Source of the DNA: Verrucomicrobiota bacterium
Lineage (GTDB): Bacteria > Verrucomicrobiota > Verrucomicrobiia > Methylacidiphilales > Verrucolacustridaceae
Direction of reading: 5' to 3'
Assembly: GCA_016876055.1 (NCBI GenBank)
Contig: VHDM01000027.1
Coordinates: forward strand, 1 to 14,738
Length of the DNA: 14,738 bases
The position numbers and the translations under genes were made by a program. Positions 1 through 6,712 of the stretch are shown piece after piece (the first letter of the stretch is position 1; every line of letters starts with the position of its first letter). The notes under the pieces are model-generated. The model was not told the origin of the DNA, made no database searches, and worked only from the letters and a program-made list of their open reading frames with translations.

Positions 1-730
1 CCCGCCAGTAGTGGGGGTTGGCCTCAAAGACGATCCGTTCGGCCGGCTGGTAGGACCGGAGTCGGAAGGCGCCGGTGCCGACGAGGGTTTCCGGTTGGTG
101 CTGGGCGACGCTGACGTTCCAGGCCTTCTGGAGCGTGCCGTCGCGGAAGGCAGGCTCGAGGCGATGTTTGGGAAGGATGCCGACGCCGCCGACGTACTCG
201 AGGAATGGGGCGAAGATTTCCGGGGTGGTGATGCGGACGGTGAGGTCGTCGAGTTTTTCGATTCGGAACGGTTTCCCGTCGACCGAGAGGTCGAAGGCGG
301 AACGGTTGGGGTAGCGGGGGTCGTAGATGGCCTGGAAGGTGAAGAGGACGTCGTCGGCCGAGAACGAGGCGCCGTCCGACCAGCGGATGCCGGGACGGAG
401 GAAGAAGGTGAAGGTTTTGTTGTCCTTGCCGATTTCCCAGCGGGCGGCGAGGCCGGGTTCGACTTCCTGGGTGACGGCGTTGTAGCGGGTGAGGGAGTCG
501 AGAAAGAGGCCGATGAAGCCGCCGGAGGTGGCGTCCTCCGAGACGAGGGGGTTGAAGGTGGAAGGTTCGCCGGGGACCGACTGGATAAAGACGCCGCCGC
601 GGCGGCCGGGCTCGGCGCGGGCGGTGTCGATGCCGTCGGGGAGGGGATGATCTTCGCGGGCGACGGGTGGGGCCTGGGTGCAGGCCGTCAGGAACAGCGA
701 AAGAAAAAGTAGCAGAACCCGTCGGGACAT
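1..730 (-). CDS. ABC transporter substrate-binding lipoprotein, family 5 (peptide/DppA-OppA type), 3' part cut by window edge
   Basis: I read the first 243 codons from the ATG at 730; the gene runs off the left edge with no stop. The N terminus MSRRVLLLFLSLFLTAC is a lipoprotein signal with an LTAC lipobox, so Cys17 should be lipidated. The mature part matches the N-terminal half of SBP_bac_5 proteins: GGVF, STFNPLV, a LARWEIG-like segment (GLAARWEIG), the WSDGASFSADDVLFTF block and, near the edge, GTGAFRLRSYQPAERI followed by NPHYW, which is a hallmark of the family. Family members deliver peptides, nickel or other small ligands to an inner-membrane ABC permease. The ligand cannot be told from this fragment and no permease gene is visible. 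It lies 37 nt downstream of the Mpv17-like gene on the same strand and may be cotranscribed. No clear Shine-Dalgarno precedes the ATG. Confidence 0.9.
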   Translation of the reverse strand, partial: MSRRVLLLFLSLFLTACTQAPPVAREDHPLPDGIDTARAEPGRRGGVFIQSVPGEPSTFNPLVSEDATSGGFIGLFLDSLTRYNAVTQEVEPGLAARWEIGKDNKTFTFFLRPGIRWSDGASFSADDVLFTFQAIYDPRYPNRSAFDLSVDGKPFRIEKLDDLTVRITTPEIFAPFLEYVGGVGILPKHRLEPAFRDGTLQKAWNVSVAQHQPETLVGTGAFRLRSYQPAERIVFEANPHYWR

Positions 731-767
731 TTGGAAAAGTTTAAGCGAACCGAATCCGAACCCAACC

Positions 768-1484
768 CTATTTGTCCGCCGGATTGGATTTGGATTCGAG
801 GCCGTGGGAGCCGATGAAGATGAAGGCCAGGCTCCAACCGGAGAAGATAAGAAGGAAGTAAGGAAACTGGAGGCTAAAGGGGAGGCTGTAGAGGAAGAGA
901 AGGAGGGGGCCCCAGTAAAAGTAGTCCGGGATCAGCAGGGGCAGGCCGCGGTCACGGTAAAGGGACCAGCTCCAGGCTTTCCAGATTTGGCGGGGCGTCC
1001 AGCCCAGTTCCAGCCAGAGAAAGTACGAGATACTGATGGGGATCGCGACCAACGGCACATAAACGATAAAATCCACCGCCAACTTGGGCAGGATGATGTT
1101 CCAGGAGGGACCCGATCCAAAGAGCCAGGCGAGAAGATGGTAAAAGAGGTCCACCTCCAAGCCGACGGTGGCGAAGAAAACGAAGTTCCATCCCATTTTT
1201 TTCAGACGGAAAAGATCCCAGGAGCGGTCCGGGCCCACGATGGTGCGGACCGATTCCGGCAGGATGGTTCCGGCCACGGCGGTGAGGAGGGCGGAGAGCC
1301 AAAATCCGCCCGCCTCCTTCCAGACGGAAAAGGCATCCACGACGGAACGAACGGCAGGAAACTGGAAGTAGGCGATGTAAAGGGCCACGCCGATCGCCTG
1401 AAAAACGAGAAAGACGCGGTAAAATTTTTGGACCGCGAGAAAGCCCGGCCGAAGGGCGGCCCGAAGGCTCCAAGGGGAGGCCAA
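768..1484 (-). CDS. Mpv17/PMP22-like integral membrane protein (tentative)
   Basis: A 238-residue hydrophobic protein with about five or six membrane segments (roughly 22-42, 61-77, 98-123, 136-158, 188-202 and 207-226). The C-terminal half follows the pattern of the eukaryotic Mpv17/PMP22 family: VGLEVDLFYHLL, then a Lys-Leu-x-x-Asp helix start (KLAVDFIVYVP), a LYRD segment, LLIPDYFYWGPLL, and a last helix after LPFSLQFPY. This resemblance is from memory of the family and is not proven. The family's function is unclear even in eukaryotes, where it is tied to small-molecule permeability of organelle membranes. I take the TTG at 1484 as start because it sits 4 nt after the iscA stop and no other start lies upstream of the first helix, which suggests translational coupling. 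Alternative: an unassigned conserved membrane protein. Confidence 0.75.
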   Translation of the reverse strand: MASPWSLRAALRPGFLAVQKFYRVFLVFQAIGVALYIAYFQFPAVRSVVDAFSVWKEAGGFWLSALLTAVAGTILPESVRTIVGPDRSWDLFRLKKMGWNFVFFATVGLEVDLFYHLLAWLFGSGPSWNIILPKLAVDFIVYVPLVAIPISISYFLWLELGWTPRQIWKAWSWSLYRDRGLPLLIPDYFYWGPLLLFLYSLPFSLQFPYFLLIFSGWSLAFIFIGSHGLESKSNPADK

Positions 1485-1488
1485 GCCG

Positions 1489-1806
1489 TCAGGCCTCGAA
1501 AGAAGTGCCGCAGCCGCAGGTTTGTTTGGCCTTGGGGTTCACGATCTTGAAGCCGGTATGGGTCAGCTCTTCCTCGTAGTCGAGCGTGCAGGCCTCGAGG
1601 AGAGGGGCGCTATCGGCGGCGACGAAAAGGCGGGCGCCCTCCTGTTCGATCCGCTGGTCGGTGGGTTCGGCGGGAGCCACGGTCATGCCGTAGGAGAGCC
1701 CGGCGCAGCCGCCCTTTTCGATGAAAAGGCGAAGGCCCTGCGTGGCGTCCCGGCTGGAAGTGAGTTCCCGGATCCGGCGGGCGGCGGTGGTGGTTAGCTG
1801 AATCAC
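1489..1806 (-). CDS. erpA: A-type iron-sulfur carrier protein (IscA/ErpA/HesB family)
   Basis: This 105-residue protein has the full length and all three conserved cysteines of A-type Fe-S carriers: Cys34 in KGGCAGLSYG and Cys97 and Cys99 in TCGCGTSF. The internal NPKAKQTCGCG end is diagnostic. Such proteins receive Fe-S clusters from the ISC or SUF scaffold and pass them to client apoproteins in the cytoplasm. IscA, ErpA and SufA cannot be separated by sequence alone here; no isc or suf gene is adjacent, which fits a stand-alone ErpA-like carrier. The start is the GTG at 1806. It lies directly downstream of a consensus-like promoter, so the transcript may have almost no leader. It heads a likely unit with the Mpv17-like and solute-binding genes. 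Confidence 0.93.
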   Translation of the reverse strand: MIQLTTTAARRIRELTSSRDATQGLRLFIEKGGCAGLSYGMTVAPAEPTDQRIEQEGARLFVAADSAPLLEACTLDYEEELTHTGFKIVNPKAKQTCGCGTSFEA

Positions 1807-1808
1807 AC

Positions 1809-1826
1809 CCTAAATCTAAATTTAGG
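1809..1826. promoter_or_regulatory. Palindrome over the -10 box of iscA: candidate repressor operator
   Basis: CCTAAATCTAAATTTAGG has perfect 7-bp arms (CCTAAAT / ATTTAGG) separated by 4 bp. It covers the -10 box and the likely transcription start of iscA, a typical place for a dimeric repressor. Regulation of Fe-S genes by an Rrf2-type or Fur-type regulator is common, but the sequence does not match a site I can name. Chance is possible in an AT-rich promoter. Confidence 0.4.
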
Positions 1827-1841
1827 AGGCTTGAGTGTCAA
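1813..1841 (-). promoter_or_regulatory. sigma70-type promoter of the iscA/erpA gene
   Basis: On the minus strand a perfect -35 box TTGACA (1841-1836) is followed by exactly 17 nt and then TAGATT (1818-1813), which matches the -10 consensus at four of six positions. The GTG start codon begins 7 nt after the -10, about where transcription would start, so the mRNA may be leaderless or nearly so. No Shine-Dalgarno is present, in agreement. Confidence 0.6.
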
Positions 1842-1889
1842 AAGGGGTTGGAGAGGCCCAGGGAGGGGCCAGTTCTTTTGTCTTTTGTG

Positions 1890-1959
1890 ATGGAGGAGAG
1901 TTTTGGGGCCGGAGCTTCCTCCATGAATAAAACTAAAAACACAAATACCTCAGCTCCGG
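1890..1959 (+). promoter_or_regulatory. Possible H-type pseudoknot in the leader of the antiporter gene
   Basis: Two perfect 8-bp pairings interlock. Stem 1 is ATGGAGGA (1890-1897) with TCCTCCAT (1917-1924); stem 2 is CCGGAGCT (1909-1916), inside the stem-1 loop, with AGCTCCGG (1952-1959). The 3' strand of stem 1 follows the 5' strand of stem 2 with no gap, allowing coaxial stacking, and the 27-nt connecting loop (1925-1951) is A-rich, as in classical H-type pseudoknots. It ends 36 nt before the ATG at 1996. A rival reading is that the A-rich stretch is a promoter -10 region, in which case this would be DNA, not leader RNA. Confidence 0.3.
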
Positions 1960-1995
1960 GTTGATGATTCGGTGCCGTTCGCAGAGAATCTAGGC

Positions 1996-4011
1996 ATGCA
2001 TGGTTTGGAACTGATCCAGGACTTGGCGGTGGTGATGGCGGCAGCGGCCGTCGCCACGATCCTTTGCCAGCGGCTGAAGCAGCCGGTGGTACTGGGTTAC
2101 ATCCTGGCGGGTATCCTGATCGGGCCGAACACTCCGCCGGTTTCCCTCGTGAACGATGAAGAAGCGATCAAGACCTTGTCCGAGCTGGGGGTGATCCTGC
2201 TGATGTTCTCGATCGGGATCCATTTCAGCTTCCGGAAACTGCGGGAGGTTGGGTCGGCGGCCGTGGTGGCGGCGGTGGTGGAGATCGCCGGGATGTTTTT
2301 GGTCGGGCACGAGGTGGGAAAGTGGCTGGGGTGGAGCCAAATGGACGCGGTGTTCCTCGGCGCCATCCTCTCCATTTCCTCCACCACGATCATCGCAAAG
2401 GCCCTTGAGGCGATGGGACTGCTACGCCGGGAATTCGCCCGGGTAGTGTTCGGCATTCTCATCGTGGAGGACATCCTGGCCGTGGCGATGTTGGGGGTGC
2501 TCACCCATTTGGGCACCACCGGCGAGATGAATCTGGCCTCCACGGGAACAACGATGCTTTCGCTGACCGCGTTCCTGGTGGGGGTGGCGGTGGTGGGGTT
2601 TCTGGTGATTCCCCGCCTGATCGATCTGGCCAGTCGGACGGAGATGGAGGAGGTGCTGCTGATCACCGTGCTGGGTCTGGTCTTTGGCATCTCCCTGCTG
2701 GCCCAGAAGCTGGGCTTCAGCGTGGCCTTGGGTGCCTTTTTGGCGGGAGCGGTATTGGCCGAGGTGAGGCAAGTAAAGCGGATCGACCGATTGGTCGGAC
2801 CGCTGCGGGATGTGTTTAGCGCGATCTTCTTCACGTCCTCGGGCATGCTGATCAAGTTCGACTTTCTCCAAGAGGGATGGGCAACCGTGGTTTGGATCAT
2901 CCTGTTGGTGCTGGCAGGGAAGATTCTTTTCAGCGGGCTTGGGTCCTTACTGGGGGGCTGTGATTTGCGGACCGCGACCCGGGCCGGATTCAGCCTGGCG
3001 CAGATCGGCGAGTTTTCCTTCATCATCGCGGGGCTGGGCATCACGTTGGGCGTGATGAGCGACCGCCTGTATTCCATCGCCGTGTTGGTTTCCGCTGCCA
3101 CCACCCTGACCACGCCTTACCTGATTGCCGGATCGGAAAAAGCGGCAGACTGGATCGAGAAGCGCGGGCCGGTCTGGTTTGTGGAGTTCTGGAAGACCTA
3201 CCAGTCCTGGATGAAAAGTTTGGGGGCTTCCTCGCGCAGCCAACACCGAATGGCGCTGGATTTCATCCGAAAACTGGTCGGACAACTTTTGTTACAGCTG
3301 ATTCTGATCGCGGCGTGCCTGCTTTCTGCAGCGGCGCTTTGGAGGACGTACGGGGATCGGTTCCCGGACCGGTTCGCCATGCTGGACTGGGGTGCGCCCC
3401 TGTTCTGGGTGGCGGGGGCGCTGGTGGCGCTGCCGATCGTGGTGGCTTGGGTGCGTAAATATCAGGCCTTGGGGGTGTTGGTTTCCGAGGTCGCGTTCCC
3501 GAGAAACGAGCAGCAGGCGGCCCGCAATCTCGCCCAAGCGCTTTTTCTGGGGATTGGTTACCTGATGTTTGCGCTGATCCTGATCCTGTTGAGTGCGCCG
3601 CTATTACCCACAGGAAAACTACTTCTCGCGCTTTTCGGTTTACTGGCGGTCCTCGGAGTGCTCGGGAAAAAGAAACTGGTGCACCTTTATTCCCAGGGTC
3701 AGGCCATGATCCGGGAGACCTGGGATACGCCTCCGGACCAGGACGGCCTCAACCTGCCTGGGGAATCGACGGTGCACGTGCATCAGATTGATCCGCAATC
3801 CCCGCTGATCGGCCGGACGCTGGCAGACACCCAACTACGGAAAAAGACGGGCGCGGTGGTGGTGGCGATTGACCGGAAGGGAAAAAACATGGTTTCGCCC
3901 GGGCCGGAGACGGCGTTGGAGGCGGGGGACCAGCTGTTTGTATTTGGCGAAGAGGAGCAAGTGCGCGCCGCGGACGAATATCTGCGCACCGCAGGGACGA
4001 CGGAAATTTAA
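1996..4011 (+). CDS. CPA2-family (KefB-type) monovalent cation:proton antiporter with extra membrane module and C-terminal RCK_C domain
   Basis: Residues 1-385 form the CPA2 antiporter core with many membrane helices. It shows the family signatures QPVVLGYILAGILIGP (29-44), ISSTTIIAKAL (127-137) and LIVEDILAV (155-163), where Asp159 is the expected ion-binding acid; QIGEFSFIIAGLG lies at 336-348. Residues about 428-557 add four further hydrophobic segments. Residues 588-664 look like an RCK_C (TrkA_C) regulatory domain ending in LEAGDQLFVFG. The usual RCK_N nucleotide-binding domain is missing. Members exchange K+ or Na+ for protons at the inner membrane, for pH and osmotic control, and RCK_C domains bind regulators such as cyclic-di-AMP in some relatives. 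I prefer the ATG at 1996 (671 aa, typical N terminus MHGLELIQDL); a GTG at 1972 would add eight residues. The stop overlaps that of the convergent glycosylase gene. Confidence 0.9.
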   Translation: MHGLELIQDLAVVMAAAAVATILCQRLKQPVVLGYILAGILIGPNTPPVSLVNDEEAIKTLSELGVILLMFSIGIHFSFRKLREVGSAAVVAAVVEIAGMFLVGHEVGKWLGWSQMDAVFLGAILSISSTTIIAKALEAMGLLRREFARVVFGILIVEDILAVAMLGVLTHLGTTGEMNLASTGTTMLSLTAFLVGVAVVGFLVIPRLIDLASRTEMEEVLLITVLGLVFGISLLAQKLGFSVALGAFLAGAVLAEVRQVKRIDRLVGPLRDVFSAIFFTSSGMLIKFDFLQEGWATVVWIILLVLAGKILFSGLGSLLGGCDLRTATRAGFSLAQIGEFSFIIAGLGITLGVMSDRLYSIAVLVSAATTLTTPYLIAGSEKAADWIEKRGPVWFVEFWKTYQSWMKSLGASSRSQHRMALDFIRKLVGQLLLQLILIAACLLSAAALWRTYGDRFPDRFAMLDWGAPLFWVAGALVALPIVVAWVRKYQALGVLVSEVAFPRNEQQAARNLAQALFLGIGYLMFALILILLSAPLLPTGKLLLALFGLLAVLGVLGKKKLVHLYSQGQAMIRETWDTPPDQDGLNLPGESTVHVHQIDPQSPLIGRTLADTQLRKKTGAVVVAIDRKGKNMVSPGPETALEAGDQLFVFGEEEQVRAADEYLRTAGTTEI

Positions 4012-4847
4012 ATCCGCGATCGCGCCCCGGGACGGGTGCGATACCAGTGGAAGAGGGCGAGCTGGGCGAGGCCGCGGGACGGGCCAAACTGTTGTTCCGA
4101 CCATTGCTCCCAATCCTGCAAGCGGAGAGGTTTCCTTCGTTTGGGAAAATAGAGCTGGCGAAGGAGCCGGGTAACCCAGACATCGACGGGGAAGGCGTCC
4201 CAGCGGGCGTAGGCGTAAAGCAGCACGCACCGAGAGATCTTGGGACCGACGCCGGGGAGTTCCTCCAGATGCTCCGCCGCCCGTTCCGTGGACCAGGATT
4301 CCGGTATGTCCAACAGTTCCGGTTGGTTGGCGAGGATCTTGGCGGTGGCGGCGAGGTGTTTGGCACGGTAACCGAGCTGGCATTGGCGGAGCCCCTTTTC
4401 GCCCGCTCGGGCGAGTCGCTGGGGAGAGGGAAAGTCGCGGGTCGGACCGCCGAAGGTGCGGCGGAGGCGTTCGTTGATCTGGCGAATCTGGACGATCTGC
4501 TTCAGCGAGGAGCAGATAAAGTTGGCGAGGCACTCCCATGGGTCCTCGCGCAGGGGGCGGAGGCCGGGATGGGTTTCGCGGGCTTGGGGGAGCCAAGGAT
4601 CCCGGGCATGGCTCAATCCCAGGAGAGGGTCGAGTTCCAGATCGAGGCTGAGGTAGTGATGGAGGGTGGCGGGGGAGAGAAGAGGATTGTCCCAGACCAG
4701 TTGGCGCTGACGGACCGTCAGGGTGACGGGATGGCCGCGAATCCAGCCGGCGAACTCGCCGGGGATGGCCTCGTTCCAGCAAAAGGACTGGCCTCCCAGA
4801 AGCGTGGCGGCCAGATCGAGCGGAACGGAGAGTTGCAGGGCGGGCAT
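4008..4847 (-). CDS. ogg: 8-oxoguanine DNA glycosylase, OGG1 type (HhH-GPD superfamily)
   Basis: A 279-residue protein with the OGG1 layout: an N-terminal beta domain containing GGQSFCWNE (18-26), then the all-helical domain with LGYRAKHLA (158-166), and the helix-hairpin-helix plus catalytic region LPGVGPKISRC (197-207) to FPVDVWVTRLLRQ (219-231). Lys203 is the expected Schiff-base nucleophile and Asp222 the catalytic acid. The enzyme excises 8-oxoguanine and nicks the abasic strand (AP lyase). Residues that read the opposite cytosine in human OGG1 (Asn149, Arg154) appear as Leu115 and Gln120 in SSLKQIVQI, so opposite-base choice may be relaxed. The frame stays open upstream to 5057, but the ATG at 4847 fits the family N terminus and avoids overlap with the divergent gene at 4871. 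The stop (TAA, 4010-4008) overlaps the convergent antiporter stop. Confidence 0.9.
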   Translation of the reverse strand: MPALQLSVPLDLAATLLGGQSFCWNEAIPGEFAGWIRGHPVTLTVRQRQLVWDNPLLSPATLHHYLSLDLELDPLLGLSHARDPWLPQARETHPGLRPLREDPWECLANFICSSLKQIVQIRQINERLRRTFGGPTRDFPSPQRLARAGEKGLRQCQLGYRAKHLAATAKILANQPELLDIPESWSTERAAEHLEELPGVGPKISRCVLLYAYARWDAFPVDVWVTRLLRQLYFPKRRKPLRLQDWEQWSEQQFGPSRGLAQLALFHWYRTRPGARSRI

Positions 4848-4870
4848 GGTGGGGAAAAGCTTAAGGGCGG

Positions 4871-5728
4871 ATGAGATTTTCCAAAAGAGCAGGAATGGCG
4901 AGGCTTGAGTTGCTCTTGGGGGTGGTCCTCTTGCCGGGGGCCCCAGTCCTGGCGCAGGAGGAGGAGCCGGTCCGCCGGGCGGAACCTGCGACGGAAGCCG
5001 TGCGGGCGGTGGAACCGCCGACGGAGCCTGTGCGCAAGGCGGTGGCGGTAAACCCAACGGTGCGGGTGCTGATTGAGTCGCCCCAGGAGGACCAAATTCT
5101 GCCTTGGGAAACAGTGGATGTTTTTGTGCGGGCGGAGCGTGCCTTCCTTGGGGAAGGGGGCAACCGCCTGCACGTGGTTTTGGATAACGGCTCGCCGATC
5201 GAGCATGATCACGAACTTAAGCCGGTGGTGTTGCGCGGGTTGGCGCCGGGAGCGCATGTGTTGAGGGTGATGGTGGTGCAGCCGGACGGGAAAATGCTGG
5301 CGAATCCCGAGGCGATGGCCCGGGTAAATTTTTATGTGCGCCGAAAAGATTTTTCCAATTTTCAGCCGGCGGATCAGCCGTACCTCACGGTGAATTTGCC
5401 CAAAGACGGTCCGGCGTTTCCTGATTCCGAGGGAAAGGTATGGCTGGATTTCCGGGCGCACAACGTGACGCTTTCCCAGGATGGCTACCGGGTTCGATGC
5501 CGATTGGACGGGGCTGAGATCAGTCTACCCCGAGCGGAGCCCCACGCCTGGACGGGGTTGCCGGAGGGCAGGCACCGGTTGGTGGTGGAACTGCTGGACG
5601 AGGAAGGGGATCCGGTACCGGAAATTTTCGCGAGAGTGGAACGCACGTTCGAAATCCCGCGGATGGTGAAGGCGGTGAATCCGAAAGAAGTAGACACCAT
5701 GAACCATTGGCTGAGGAGGGGCCAGTAG
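4871..5728 (+). CDS. Secreted protein with two tandem beta-sandwich-like domains, unknown function
   Basis: A 285-residue protein with a Sec signal peptide (basic n-region, hydrophobic 12-27, likely cleavage after VLA28). A short charged linker follows with a repeated Val-Arg-x-(Ala/Val) / Glu-Pro-(Ala/Pro)-Thr-Glu pattern (34-58). Two beta-rich repeats follow, about 63-156 and 168-262. They share a layout: an early (V/L)x(V/L)xxPxDG/E-like opening, then LAPGAHVLRVMVVQPDG in the first and LPEGRHRLVVELLDEEGDP in the second, each closed by a beta strand (VNFYV, RTFEI). This looks like an internal duplication of an immunoglobulin-like or FN3-like fold. I do not recognise a named family. The ATG at 4871 has AAGGG 3 nt upstream; another ATG at 4895 would shorten the signal peptide. 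It may be cotranscribed with the DUF4239 gene 124 nt downstream. Confidence 0.8.
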   Translation: MRFSKRAGMARLELLLGVVLLPGAPVLAQEEEPVRRAEPATEAVRAVEPPTEPVRKAVAVNPTVRVLIESPQEDQILPWETVDVFVRAERAFLGEGGNRLHVVLDNGSPIEHDHELKPVVLRGLAPGAHVLRVMVVQPDGKMLANPEAMARVNFYVRRKDFSNFQPADQPYLTVNLPKDGPAFPDSEGKVWLDFRAHNVTLSQDGYRVRCRLDGAEISLPRAEPHAWTGLPEGRHRLVVELLDEEGDPVPEIFARVERTFEIPRMVKAVNPKEVDTMNHWLRRGQ

Positions 5729-5852
5729 AGGAGGGGGGTAGCGTCAAACCAGGGATTGGCAGTTGGACCCTCGGCGGGAGGCAGCCGGCGGGAAGCGAAG
5801 CAACGGAGAGAGTTCATTGCTTTGGAGGAATTCATTGAGGCATGATTTGCCG

Positions 5853-6629
5853 ATGGTTCCAAATGGGGTGTGGTCGTTGCCAGATTTGATGATTGTGGCG
5901 CTGTTCTTTGTGCTCTTTGCCACGTTAGGTTTGCTGATCCCCAGGTTGGGGTATCGTCTTGCCGGTCGGATGGCCAACGAGCCGGAGACGAGATTGGTGG
6001 ACCGGACCCAGCGGGGACTGCGGGCTTTTCTGGTGTTTTTGCTGGCCCTGACCCTGAATGACGTGAGGGAGAAGTTTGTCCGGATGGATGGGGAAGCGTC
6101 CCGGGAGGCGAGCGAGATCAAGCAGTTGCACCGCTTGCTGGAGATCGACGGCTCCATCTACGCCAAGCGAGAGCGGGAGTTGTTGCGGGATTATGCCGGA
6201 GCCATTGCGGAAGATGAGTGGAAGTCCCTGGGAGCCAAGGCCCCGATGCTCTCCGCAAGAGCGGATGAAATTTTGGCGGAGTTGCGAAGGTTGGCGAAAA
6301 GATCAGCGATGAACTCCCCCCACGGGGAAGGGAGTGGGTTGTGGACGGGGCTCATTGAGCTGGAGGATTTGAGGCAGGCGAGGCTGCAAAAGGCGCAGTC
6401 GTCGACCGCGCCGCTGTTCTGGATCGTGATCGGGTTGATGACGTTTCTTGAGTGTCTGATGACGACGGAGTCGAACATGAGCCTGCGTCGGAAAGTGACG
6501 CTGGGAGGATATTACGGGTGTCTGGGGATGATCGTGGCGCTGATCCTGATCTTTGAGCGGCCCTTTAGCGGAGCGACGAGGCTATCGGCCGAGCCGTTTC
6601 GGCAGGTGGCAACGCTTTCTGATCAATAA
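5853..6629 (+). CDS. DUF4239 (bestrophin-like domain) membrane protein
   Basis: A 258-residue protein with the DUF4239 layout: two N-terminal membrane helices (about 9-30 and 57-70), a long soluble helical middle (72-180) containing DYAGAIAEDEWKSLG, and two C-terminal helices (about 186-204 and 216-234) ending in the family-typical ERPFSGATRLSAEPFRQV. DUF4239 proteins are distant relatives of bestrophin channels; their substrate is not known. The start is uncertain. The ATG at 5853 gives a natural N terminus. A TTG at 5835, with GGAGGA five nt upstream, would add six residues, and a TTG at 5763 is in frame but unlikely. Convergent with ybeY; the 83-bp gap has no strong terminator for this gene. 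Confidence 0.85.
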   Translation: MVPNGVWSLPDLMIVALFFVLFATLGLLIPRLGYRLAGRMANEPETRLVDRTQRGLRAFLVFLLALTLNDVREKFVRMDGEASREASEIKQLHRLLEIDGSIYAKRERELLRDYAGAIAEDEWKSLGAKAPMLSARADEILAELRRLAKRSAMNSPHGEGSGLWTGLIELEDLRQARLQKAQSSTAPLFWIVIGLMTFLECLMTTESNMSLRRKVTLGGYYGCLGMIVALILIFERPFSGATRLSAEPFRQVATLSDQ

Positions 6630-6675
6630 ATCTGAGGGGGAGGAGCCGTAGGATGAGGTTACGGGAAGGGAAAAA

Positions 6676-6708
6676 GTAAAAATTCTCAATCGACCCCCCG
6701 GGACGTCG
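6676..6708 (-). terminator. Weak candidate intrinsic terminator after ybeY
   Basis: Read on the minus strand just past the ybeY stop, CGAC (6708-6705) can pair with GTCG (6694-6691) with some G/C pairs inside. About seven nt later comes a T-rich stretch (ATTTTTACTTTTT, about 6683-6671). The stem is short and the spacing to the T tract is long, so this is only a candidate. Confidence 0.25.
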
Positions 6709-6712
6709 GGCC

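Noticed and set aside
11..1550. Long plus-strand open frames at 11-712 and 678-1550
   Set aside because: They are antisense to the solute-binding and Mpv17-like genes, have low-complexity Gly/Glu/Asp-rich sequence and no recognisable domain; the strand-wide G richness removes stop codons on this strand.
1831..1890. Short TTG frame of 19 codons after AGGAGG, upstream of the possible pseudoknot (leader peptide?)
   Set aside because: The AGGAGG is only one nt from the TTG, and it falls in the iscA promoter/operator; no conserved features.
2097..3113. 338-codon minus-strand frame inside the antiporter gene
   Set aside because: Ser/Arg/Thr-rich shadow of a strongly supported CPA2 antiporter.
4047..4874. 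275-codon plus-strand frame opposite the glycosylase gene
   Set aside because: The minus strand clearly encodes an OGG1 with catalytic Lys and Asp; the plus frame is a shadow.
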